DNA from: an uncultured Leucobacter sp.
GTDB taxonomy: Bacteria; Actinomycetota; Actinomycetes; Actinomycetales; Microbacteriaceae
Direction of reading: 5' to 3'
Length of the DNA: 5,860 bases
NCBI GenBank assembly: GCA_937872275.1
Contig: CALMSE010000126.1
Location: forward strand, 1-5,860
In this document: positions 1 through 5,506 of the stretch, piece by piece
Position numbering within the stretch: the stretch's first letter is position 1
Layout of the letters: each line of letters begins with the position of its first letter
Translations under genes and position numbers: made by a program
Notes under the pieces: generated by a model
Databases searched by the model: none
Seen by the model: the letters and a program-made list of their open reading frames with translations, nothing else
What the model was told of the DNA's origin: nothing

Positions 1-541
1 CGCGCAGCAGCGCGCGGCGGATCGGCGATCCGCCCTCCGCCGCCTGGCGTTCGAGCCGCTGGGTGATGACGTCGTGGGCGATGCCGACGAGGGGCGTGCC
101 CGGCAGCCGACGCCGCAGGGCCGGCGCGAGCGCGATCATCTCGGACCACTGCAATTCGACGGCATCGGCGCGTTCGAGCCGCGCCCAGGGCGCCCGGGCG
201 CCGCGGAACAGCCGGCGAACCGGCCGGTAGATCGAGCTGCCCGCCCATACCGATTCGAGCTGGAACAGCTTGAGCAGCGGCCCAGCGAGGACCGGCCGCG
301 CCCCTTCGAGCAGCGCGGCGGGCGGGCCGCCCGCCGCCTTCGGCAGGGCGTCGCGGTTGATGGGGGTGTCGGGGGCGAGGTGCTCCACCCGGGCGAACCG
401 GGCGAGCGCGCGGTCGTGGGCGAGCAGATACTGCCCTCCCGCGTGGGCGACCGCGGGGTAGGGGAGGTACTTCGTCAGGCTGAGCACCGTCGGCAGCGGA
501 TCCCACGACTCCGCGTGCTCCGATCGGTGGTCTGCGGCCAT
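1..541 (-). CDS. Family-4-type glycosyltransferase, N-terminal part (3' end outside window)
   Basis: Reading the minus strand from the ATG at 541-539 gives 180 uninterrupted codons before the window edge; the C-terminal, donor-binding half is not visible. Residues 20-40 hold a strand followed by YLPYPAVAHAGGQYLL, resembling the glycine-rich loop at the start of GT-B glycosyltransferases. Residues 125-165 (ADAVELQW, then LVGIAHDVITQRLER) match the later part of the N-terminal Rossmann domain in GT4 enzymes, where an HD pair often sits. By family knowledge such enzymes move a sugar from a nucleotide donor to a lipid-linked or glycan acceptor at the cytoplasmic face; donor and acceptor cannot be told here. 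The start is well fixed: an in-frame TAG lies four codons upstream (553-551). No convincing Shine-Dalgarno precedes it, and a TAGACT box lies six bases upstream, so the mRNA may be leaderless. The gene is divergent from the HAD-like gene. Confidence 0.8.
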   Translation of the reverse strand, partial: MAADHRSEHAESWDPLPTVLSLTKYLPYPAVAHAGGQYLLAHDRALARFARVEHLAPDTPINRDALPKAAGGPPAALLEGARPVLAGPLLKLFQLESVWAGSSIYRPVRRLFRGARAPWARLERADAVELQWSEMIALAPALRRRLPGTPLVGIAHDVITQRLERQAAEGGSPIRRALLR

Positions 542-547
542 CCGCTC

Positions 548-553
548 AGTCTA
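548..553 (-). promoter_or_regulatory. Candidate -10 box (TAGACT) of the glycosyltransferase gene
   Basis: On the minus strand TAGACT fits the actinobacterial TANNNT consensus and ends six bases before the ATG at 541. Transcription would begin at or next to the start codon, giving a leaderless message. This agrees with the missing ribosome binding site. I see no good -35 hexamer at the usual spacing, so the call rests on the -10 alone. Confidence 0.4.
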
Positions 554-637
554 GAACACCGTTTCGAGCCGGGTCCCGTCGTCGCCGGCGCTCGGGCGCC
601 GACGGCCCGGAGCCGAGGGGCTCTCACGAGTCGGATA

Positions 638-643
638 TAGAAT
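638..643 (+). promoter_or_regulatory. Candidate -10 box (TAGAAT) of the HAD-like gene
   Basis: An AT-rich island, GGATATAGAATCGG, stands out in a very GC-rich stretch. It holds TAGAAT, with TATAGA overlapping two bases earlier. A start near 650 would leave an untranslated leader of about 32 bases that includes the ribosome binding site at 671-676. The position expected for a -35 box is G-rich and does not resemble TTGACA. The rest of the divergent region (542-681) shows no other clear signal. Confidence 0.45.
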
Positions 644-670
644 CGGCGTGCGTACCGGGCCGATTGTCGT

Positions 671-676
671 AGGGAG
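671..676 (+). promoter_or_regulatory. Ribosome binding site that fixes a TTG start
   Basis: AGGGAG lies five bases before TTG at 682. This spacing is why the TTG is taken as the start; no in-frame ATG or GTG at the start of the frame has a comparable site. Confidence 0.6.
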
Positions 677-681
677 TTCCA

Positions 682-2673
682 TTGCGTGCGAGGCTGCGTC
701 GTATCGCCCGATGGGCTCTCGATGAGAGCCCCACCGCGGCGGTCCCCTTCCGGCACCTCGGACAGGCGGCCCGCCTCGTCGTCCCGCACCGCCGCTCCGC
801 CGGGTCGGAGGAGATCTCGCGCGAGTGGGCTGACCGGCTGCAGGGCGTCGACGTGCTGTCGGTCGACATGTTCGACACGCTGGTGCAGCGGAGACTTCTG
901 CGACCGGACGACGTGCACGAGGTCGTCGGCTTCGAGGCCGGGCGCGACCGGCGTCTGGCGGGCCTGCCCTGGACGGACATGCGCAGGCAGGCCGAGGGCG
1001 TGGCCCGGAAGGGGTCGCCGACCCCGGACGTCACCCTGGACGGCATCTTCGAGCAGCTCGGCGCCTTCGCGGATGCCGAGCTGCTCGCCTCCCTGAAGCG
1101 GGCGGAACTGCGCACGGAGCTGGAGCTCGTCCGCCCGACCGCGCGAGGGCGCGCGCTCTGGCAGGCGGCCCGGGAGGCGGGCGCGCGTATCGTCGTGACC
1201 ACCGACATCTACCTGCCGAAGGCCGAGCTCGCGGCGATGCTGACCGCGTGCGGCTACGAGGGCTGGGATTCGATCCGCGCCAGCGGAGCGGACGGGGTCG
1301 CGAAGTTCGACGGCTCCTCGTTCCGGAGCCTCCGGGAGGACTATCCCGGCCTCCGGATCCTGCACGTCGGCGACAACAGGCACTCGGATGTGCGGGCCGC
1401 ACGGCGGAGCGGCGTGACCGCGGAGCTGCTCGAACGCCCCCTGGACGCACTGCCCGCCGCTCGCGGCGGCCTGCCCTCGAATGCGGATCCGCGGAAGGGT
1501 CGGTTCCGGAGGAGCGCATCTCGGCGAACCGCCTGGGGCGCGTCGGCGAGCGCGGCGCTCACGGAGGACTGGCTCGACCGCAATCGCGGCAGGGCCGACG
1601 TCGTCGACGAGATCGGATACGGGGTGCTGGGCCCCGCGCTCGCGGGCTTCTCGCAGTACCTCGGCCGCGAGGCGGAGCGATCCGGGATCGACCGGCTGAT
1701 CTTCCTCGCCCGCGAGGGGGCGATCCTGCGGCGCGCCTACGAGGCCTCCCACGGGCGCTCCGCGCTCGAGAACGACTACGCGGTCATCTCCACCCGCGTG
1801 CTCGGACTCTCCGGCCTGGTCGATCCGACGAGCGAGGAGAGCCTGCACTTCCTGACGAAGACCTCGGCGCCCCTGACCCCGGCCGACTTCGTATCGCGGA
1901 TCCTGCCCGACGTGCCGGAGGCCGACGTCCGAGCCGCGTGCCGACGTGCCGGGGTCGCCTGGGGCCGGAGGCTGACCCGCAAGGAGGCGCGGCGCGGGCT
2001 GGCGCCGGTCTTCGCGGAGTTCGCGGGCGAGCTGGCGGCGATCGGACGGGCCGAGCGTCCGGTGCTGATCGACTACCTGGCCTCGCTGAAGACATCCGAT
2101 CCGGGCACCGCGATCGTCGACGTCGGCTGGGCCGGCTCGATCCAGTCCGCGCTGAACCGGTTGACCGGGAGGACCCATACCGGCTTCTACCTGGCGCTCT
2201 CCGATTCGCCGACGACCCGCGCGGTCCCCCACCTCCACGGATGGATCGACCAGCGGCTCGGCGGGCGCACCGCGAGGGACTTCCGCCGGGTCTACGCGCG
2301 GACCCCCGCACTCGAGGTGCTGCTCGCGAACACGGACCACGGATCCGCCGCCGCGGTGCGGCGAGCGCCCGACGGCTTCGCCTTCGAGTATCTGCCCAAC
2401 GAGTTCCAGGGGACCGACGCGGAGAGGATCGTCCGCCTGCAGGCTCGCGCGCTGGAGTACGTACGGGACTACGCGGAGAACGCCGAGTCGCTCCCCGCGG
2501 AGATGCGCGAGCTGTCGTTCGAGGCGGCCTTCGGCCCGGTCTTCGAGTTCCTCACGAACCCCTCCCTGTCGCAGCTGCGGGCGCTGCGCGGCACGCAGTT
2601 CGACGGCTCCTACGGGGTGAGATCGGCCCGCCTCGGACGATGGTGGATCCCGACCTCGCTGCGCCGCCGCTGA
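682..2673 (+). CDS. HAD-like hydrolase domain fused to an uncharacterised C-terminal domain (COG5610-like)
   Basis: A 663-residue protein with a TTG start set by AGGGAG at 671-676. Residues about 55-255 carry the four HAD landmarks: motif I VDMFDTLV with candidate nucleophile D62; motif II VVTTDIYLP with T173/T174; motif III lysine K208 in VAKFDG; motif IV GDNRHSD at 230-236. Motif I reads D-x-F-D-T, so the second Asp of the usual DxD phosphatase motif is at +3 and +2 is F64; this form is typical of the predicted hydrolases grouped as COG5610. Residues about 305-663 form a second region whose best landmarks are GYGVLGPAL (312-320), LIFLAREG (339-346) and AIVDVGWAGSIQ (477-488), a pattern I associate with the same family but whose function is not known to me. 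No signal peptide or membrane segment is seen, so it is probably cytoplasmic. Such proteins often sit in polysaccharide gene clusters, which fits the neighbours; substrate unknown. The gene converges on the LCP gene. Confidence 0.83.
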   Translation: MRARLRRIARWALDESPTAAVPFRHLGQAARLVVPHRRSAGSEEISREWADRLQGVDVLSVDMFDTLVQRRLLRPDDVHEVVGFEAGRDRRLAGLPWTDMRRQAEGVARKGSPTPDVTLDGIFEQLGAFADAELLASLKRAELRTELELVRPTARGRALWQAAREAGARIVVTTDIYLPKAELAAMLTACGYEGWDSIRASGADGVAKFDGSSFRSLREDYPGLRILHVGDNRHSDVRAARRSGVTAELLERPLDALPAARGGLPSNADPRKGRFRRSASRRTAWGASASAALTEDWLDRNRGRADVVDEIGYGVLGPALAGFSQYLGREAERSGIDRLIFLAREGAILRRAYEASHGRSALENDYAVISTRVLGLSGLVDPTSEESLHFLTKTSAPLTPADFVSRILPDVPEADVRAACRRAGVAWGRRLTRKEARRGLAPVFAEFAGELAAIGRAERPVLIDYLASLKTSDPGTAIVDVGWAGSIQSALNRLTGRTHTGFYLALSDSPTTRAVPHLHGWIDQRLGGRTARDFRRVYARTPALEVLLANTDHGSAAAVRRAPDGFAFEYLPNEFQGTDAERIVRLQARALEYVRDYAENAESLPAEMRELSFEAAFGPVFEFLTNPSLSQLRALRGTQFDGSYGVRSARLGRWWIPTSLRRR

Positions 2674-2682
2674 GCCCCGGCC

Positions 2683-4116
2683 CTACTCGGCGTCGGGAGC
2701 GGGCGAGGCCGCCGCGACGCCGCTCGCGACGAGCCGGTGGATGTAGTCGTAGTCGGGGTACTCGGGATCCACGTCCGGCGGAGTGAGCTGCACGACCACC
2801 GGCTGGTGGGCCCGCGCCTTGATCGCGAGATCGACGAAGCTCCCGAGCATGGAGTCGGGGATGTCGGTGCGCACCATCTCCGAGCCCGTGTCGAGGATCT
2901 CCTTCAGGTGGTTCAGCACGTTCTGCGGGTCCATCTGAGCCAGGATCGCGGCCTGCAGCTGACGCTGCCGGTCCATGCGGTCGTAGTCGCCGCCTGCGGA
3001 GCCGTAGCGCGACCGGGCGTACCATTCGGCGACGTAGCCGCCCATCCGGTAGGTGCCGGGCTCGATCCACTCCTCGACCCCGACCAGCTCCCCCGTGGCC
3101 TCGTCGACCTCGCCGCCGATCGGCAACCGCTCGGCTACCTCGATCTCGACGCCGCCGAGCGCATCGATGAGGTCCGCGAAGCCCTGCATGTCGATGAGCA
3201 CGTAGAACTGCACCTCGAGCCCCGTGGCGCCGGTGACCGCGTCCTTGGTGGCCTCGATGCCCGGCGAGGAGCCCCGCGAGACCGCGTCGGGGTAGAAGCC
3301 CTCGTACAGGTAGCTGTACTGCGGGTCGTCGACCACCTCGACCTCGCTGAAGATGCCGTTGAGGTACCCCCTGGTCAGACAGCCGCCGTAGTCGCCGAAG
3401 GCGTTCGGACCCATGCAGAATCCGTTGGGGTGGACCGCGTACATGGGCGAGGTCTCGGGGAACGGCATCTCGGTCAGCTCGCGCGGCAGGCCGACGATCA
3501 CCGACTGCCCGGTCTCGGCGTCGACGCTGATGAGCGAGATGCTGTCGGGGCGCATGCCGTCGCGATCCTCGCCCATGTCGACGCCCAGCAGCAGGATGTT
3601 GTAGCGGCCGTCGACCGGATCGACGGGCGGGGCGGCGTTCACGAAGAGGGCGCTGCGCCAATCCCCCCGGAGCGTGCCCACCGTCGTCGCCGCCCACGCC
3701 GCCGCGCCCACCGGCAGCACGGTGAGCAGCACCGACAGTACGGCGACGGGCACCCGCCACCCGGGCGAGATGCGCACGAGCCTCGTCAGCCGCAGGGTGT
3801 CGAAGCCCAGCACCAGCCAGAGCACCGCGTAAGCGACGATCAGCGCCTGCAGCACCAGCAGCACGACGGGGTTGGCGAGGACGTTCAGGGTGAACGCCCG
3901 TGCGAAGAGCAGACCGGCGACCACGAGCAGGCCGAGCACGATCAGCGCGATCGTGGCCCCCAGGCCGAAGCGGCCGAGCCTGCGATTGCCCGCGAGCAGC
4001 TGCGCGCTGCCCGGCAGCACGAAGCCCAGCACGACCAGCCAGCGCGCCCGCTTGTCCATCAGCGGCCGCGAGCCGGTGTCGGGATGGCGCAGCGGGCGCT
4101 CGAGCTCCAGGGTCAT
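2683..4116 (-). CDS. LytR-CpsA-Psr (LCP) family protein with four predicted membrane segments
   Basis: A 477-residue protein. LCP enzymes transfer undecaprenyl-linked glycopolymers onto peptidoglycan outside the membrane. The LCP domain spans about residues 170-395: NILLLGVD (173-180), RPDSISLISVD (189-199) with the usual Arg and Asp, GLPRE (209-213), a YLNGIF segment (251-256) matching the family's K-x-N region, DLIDALGGVEIEV (315-327), and YARSRYGSAGGDYDRMDRQRQ (366-386) holding the Arg/Asp/Arg-Gln set that binds the pyrophosphate lipid. Hydrophobic segments lie near 26-43 (with PGSAQLLAG), 51-72, 78-104 and 122-145, so the catalytic domain follows the fourth and would face outside. Most classical LCP proteins have one anchor. 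PRE replaces the common PRD, and two cysteines (C234, C246) could pair. ATG 4116 is chosen because the hydrophobic region begins soon after it and the open frame upstream runs antisense through the next gene. There is no clear ribosome binding site; see the -10 box at 4124-4129. ATG at residue 20 is an alternative start. Confidence 0.9.
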   Translation of the reverse strand: MTLELERPLRHPDTGSRPLMDKRARWLVVLGFVLPGSAQLLAGNRRLGRFGLGATIALIVLGLLVVAGLLFARAFTLNVLANPVVLLVLQALIVAYAVLWLVLGFDTLRLTRLVRISPGWRVPVAVLSVLLTVLPVGAAAWAATTVGTLRGDWRSALFVNAAPPVDPVDGRYNILLLGVDMGEDRDGMRPDSISLISVDAETGQSVIVGLPRELTEMPFPETSPMYAVHPNGFCMGPNAFGDYGGCLTRGYLNGIFSEVEVVDDPQYSYLYEGFYPDAVSRGSSPGIEATKDAVTGATGLEVQFYVLIDMQGFADLIDALGGVEIEVAERLPIGGEVDEATGELVGVEEWIEPGTYRMGGYVAEWYARSRYGSAGGDYDRMDRQRQLQAAILAQMDPQNVLNHLKEILDTGSEMVRTDIPDSMLGSFVDLAIKARAHQPVVVQLTPPDVDPEYPDYDYIHRLVASGVAAASPAPDAE

Positions 4117-4123
4117 GGATTCA

Positions 4124-4129
4124 AGGGTA
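4124..4129 (-). promoter_or_regulatory. Candidate -10 box (TACCCT) of the LCP gene, leaderless arrangement
   Basis: TACCCT on the minus strand fits TANNNT. Seven bases (TGAATCC) separate it from the ATG at 4116, which places the expected transcription start on the A of the start codon. No Shine-Dalgarno is present, which supports a leaderless message. No convincing -35 box is seen; a TTTCCA lies about 22 bases upstream, too far for a standard spacer. Confidence 0.4.
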
Positions 4130-4168
4130 AGAGCCGCGCGGCGCGCGAGGCTGGAAACCCGCCGCAGT

Positions 4169-4210
4169 GCGCCGATCCCGGCCCGCGACGCGCCGATCCC
4201 GGCCCGTATT
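4169..4210. repeat. Two tandem copies of a 21-bp direct repeat in the divergent region
   Basis: The 17-base core GCGCCGATCCCGGCCCG occurs at 4169-4185 and again at 4190-4206, each followed by four differing bases (CGAC, then TATT), and GCGC starts again at 4211. The period is 21 bp, two turns of B-DNA, so both copies present the same face. The pair lies 52 bases before the LCP start codon and 34 bases before the plus-strand -10 box at 4245, which suits an operator acting on one or both genes. No regulator is known from the window. Confidence 0.7.
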
Positions 4211-4244
4211 GCGCATCCACTCAGGCAACCCCCTGCCCATTCCC

Positions 4245-4250
4245 TACAAT
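4245..4250 (+). promoter_or_regulatory. Candidate -10 box (TACAAT) of the GT4-like gene
   Basis: TACAAT lies in a distinctly AT-richer stretch (about 4238-4275) and differs from TATAAT at one base. A start near 4257 gives a leader of about 30 bases containing the ribosome binding site. The -35 position is poor (CAGGCA at 17-bp spacing). A TTGACT at 4250-4255 looks like a -35 box but has no -10 match at a proper distance. Confidence 0.5.
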
Positions 4251-4277
4251 TGACTGAGTATCTGCTGATATGCGCAT

Positions 4278-4284
4278 GAGGAGG
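4278..4284 (+). promoter_or_regulatory. Ribosome binding site (GAGGAGG) that favours the GTG start at 4288
   Basis: A strong anti-16S match ends three bases before GTG 4288 (four if the GAGGAG core is used). It lies inside the frame that would start at ATG 4270 or ATG 4276, and neither of those has such a site upstream. GTG 4288 is therefore preferred, although the spacing is on the short side. Confidence 0.6.
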
Positions 4285-4287
4285 ACC

Positions 4288-5379
4288 GTGGCAACGCTCA
4301 CCCTCATCGGAGAGCCCTTCCCCGACACCGACGCCGCGGCGAACGCGGCCGCGGCGCGGGATCTCGCCCGAGCGGTCGCGGTCACCGCGCCCCGCGGCTG
4401 CAGCGGTCGCCTGCTCGTGGCCCGCGACCGGCCGGCCCCGCAGTTCGACACCGCCCTCGCCCAGGTCGAGGCCATCCCGTTGAAGGCCGCGGTGCTGCCC
4501 CGCGTCTGGCGCAACGGCACCACGGCCCGACCCCTCGACGGCGAGTTCGTGCATGCGACCACCCCTCTCGTGCCGTTGCGCACCCGCAAGGAGGAGGACG
4601 GATCGCAGACCTCCGTGCTCGTTCCCCACGCGCTCGCCTGGCAGGCTCCCGAGCTCATGGGCCCTCAGACGGCCCGTCGCTACCGAGCCTTCGTCAAGCG
4701 CGCCGTGCGCCTGGCTGACGCGCTGCTCGCAGGCACGCACGCCACCGCGACGGCGCTGCAGGAGCGCTACGGTGCGGGGCTCCCCGTCCGGGTGCTGCCG
4801 CTCGCCCCGCCCGCGGAATACCTCCCCCGCTCCGATGCCGAGGCGCGCCGGGCCTCTCTCGGCCTGCCCGCGCGCTATCTCGCGACGAACGCTCAGGTCG
4901 GCCCGCACGGCCGCCTCGAACTGCTCTTCTCCGCGCTCGCGGCCGACGCCTCCCTGCCGCCCCTCGTCGTGCTCAGCACCGAGGCCGCGAGGGAGCAGGT
5001 GCTCGCCGCCGCACCCCTGCAGTTGCGAGAGCGCCTGCACGTCGTCACCTCGCCCGAGCTCGCGGACACCGGGGCGGTGCTCTCCGGCGCAGCCCTGCTC
5101 GTCATGCCCCAGGCCTTTATCGGCGCCGGCTACGAGGTGCTGGGCGCCCTCGCCTGCGGCGTGCCCGTCGTGCACCTCGGCTGCGCCGCGGTCGCGGAGC
5201 TCGCCTTCGACGCGGGGGTCGGCGTCGACGCCCCGGAGGAGCTCGGCGGCGCCCTCGCCCGTCTCGCGGGCGACCCCGGTGAGCTCGATCGACTGCGCGT
5301 GCACGCCCTCGACCGCGCGCGATCCTTCAGCTGGGAGGGTGCCGCCTGGCAGCTCTGGGAGCTGCACGCGAACCTCTGA
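4288..5379 (+). CDS. Glycosyltransferase-4-like protein with degenerate catalytic motifs
   Basis: A 363-residue soluble protein with the overall pattern of a GT-B, family-4 glycosyltransferase. The N-terminal half contains VPHALAWQAPELMG (112-125), where family members usually have an HD pair in a VHDLAF-type segment, followed by a helix and ADALLAGTHATATALQERYG (144-162), a typical GT4 stretch. The C-terminal half has ATNAQVGPHGRLELLFSAL (199-217), where active enzymes usually show a G-x-x-x-x-R-K-N pattern, and FIGAGYEVLGALACGVPVV (277-295), which aligns with the EGFGLPxLEAMACGxPVV signature. In that alignment both glutamates of the E-x7-E motif are replaced (I278 and G286), although ACGVPVV is intact. 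These residues normally hold the nucleotide sugar, so the protein may be inactive, regulatory, or use an unusual donor. The start is GTG 4288, set by the ribosome binding site at 4278-4284. It is divergent from the LCP gene, suggesting a cell-envelope role. Any sugar specificity is unknown. Confidence 0.78.
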   Translation: MATLTLIGEPFPDTDAAANAAAARDLARAVAVTAPRGCSGRLLVARDRPAPQFDTALAQVEAIPLKAAVLPRVWRNGTTARPLDGEFVHATTPLVPLRTRKEEDGSQTSVLVPHALAWQAPELMGPQTARRYRAFVKRAVRLADALLAGTHATATALQERYGAGLPVRVLPLAPPAEYLPRSDAEARRASLGLPARYLATNAQVGPHGRLELLFSALAADASLPPLVVLSTEAAREQVLAAAPLQLRERLHVVTSPELADTGAVLSGAALLVMPQAFIGAGYEVLGALACGVPVVHLGCAAVAELAFDAGVGVDAPEELGGALARLAGDPGELDRLRVHALDRARSFSWEGAAWQLWELHANL

Positions 5380-5395
5380 GCCGGCCGAGGGCCAC

Positions 5396-5439
5396 GGCGG
5401 CATCCGCACCGCCCGCAGGCCTGCACCGGCCATGCCGCC
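5396..5439 (+). terminator. Possible hairpin terminator downstream of the GT4-like gene
   Basis: GGCGGCAT (5396-5403) pairs perfectly with ATGCCGCC (5432-5439) across a 28-base loop that itself holds the 10-bp palindrome GCAGGCCTGC (5415-5424). It starts 17 bases after the stop codon at 5377-5379. There is no T run after it, and such stems arise by chance in GC-rich DNA, so the call is weak. Confidence 0.3.
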
Positions 5440-5444
5440 TCCGA

Positions 5445-5450
5445 TAGGCT
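5445..5450 (+). promoter_or_regulatory. Candidate -10 box (TAGGCT) for the last gene
   Basis: TAGGCT fits TANNNT and lies just after the hairpin at 5396-5439. A start near 5457 would give a leader of about 50 bases with the ribosome binding site at 5498-5502. The -35 position is not recognisable. Confidence 0.4.
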
Positions 5451-5506
5451 CGTATGACGACCGGAGGGCCCGCGCAGTCGGCTCGCGGAATCAAGGTAGG
5501 AGTCGC

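Noticed and set aside
74..640. A 188-codon plus-strand open frame at the left edge
   Set aside because: Composition is Arg/Gly/Pro/Glu-rich with no motif, and the opposite strand encodes a glycosyltransferase N-terminus.
475..2340. A 621-codon minus-strand open frame antisense to the HAD-like gene
   Set aside because: Low-complexity Arg/Gly/Pro/Ala-rich translation without domains, wholly opposite a gene with clear HAD motifs; long stop-free antisense frames are expected at this GC content.
1248..2786. A 512-codon plus-strand open frame overlapping the HAD-like gene in another frame
   Set aside because: An Arg/Ala/Gly/Pro-rich out-of-frame translation of the same DNA, without start signals or domains.
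4148..4168. A third, degenerate copy of the 21-bp repeat
   Set aside because: Only about 8 of 21 positions agree, no better than chance at this base composition; the downstream flank after 4214 also does not match.
4250..4255. TTGACT as a -35 box
   Set aside because: No TANNNT-like hexamer lies 16-18 bases downstream; the overlapping TACAAT fits better as a -10 box.
2737..4257. A 506-codon plus-strand open frame antisense to the LCP gene
   Set aside because: His/Arg/Asp/Gln-rich composition typical of a shadow frame, with no recognisable domain, while the opposite strand encodes a full LCP domain.
4270..4287. ATG 4270 (or ATG 4276) as the start of the GT4-like gene
   Set aside because: The strong ribosome binding site lies inside or after these codons and points to GTG 4288; the extra residues MRMRRT add nothing recognisable.
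4117..5433. N-terminal extension of the LCP frame to 916 residues
   Set aside because: The extension is Arg/Gly-rich, has no motifs and runs antisense through the GT4-like gene; a -10 box and the hydrophobic segments support the start at 4116.
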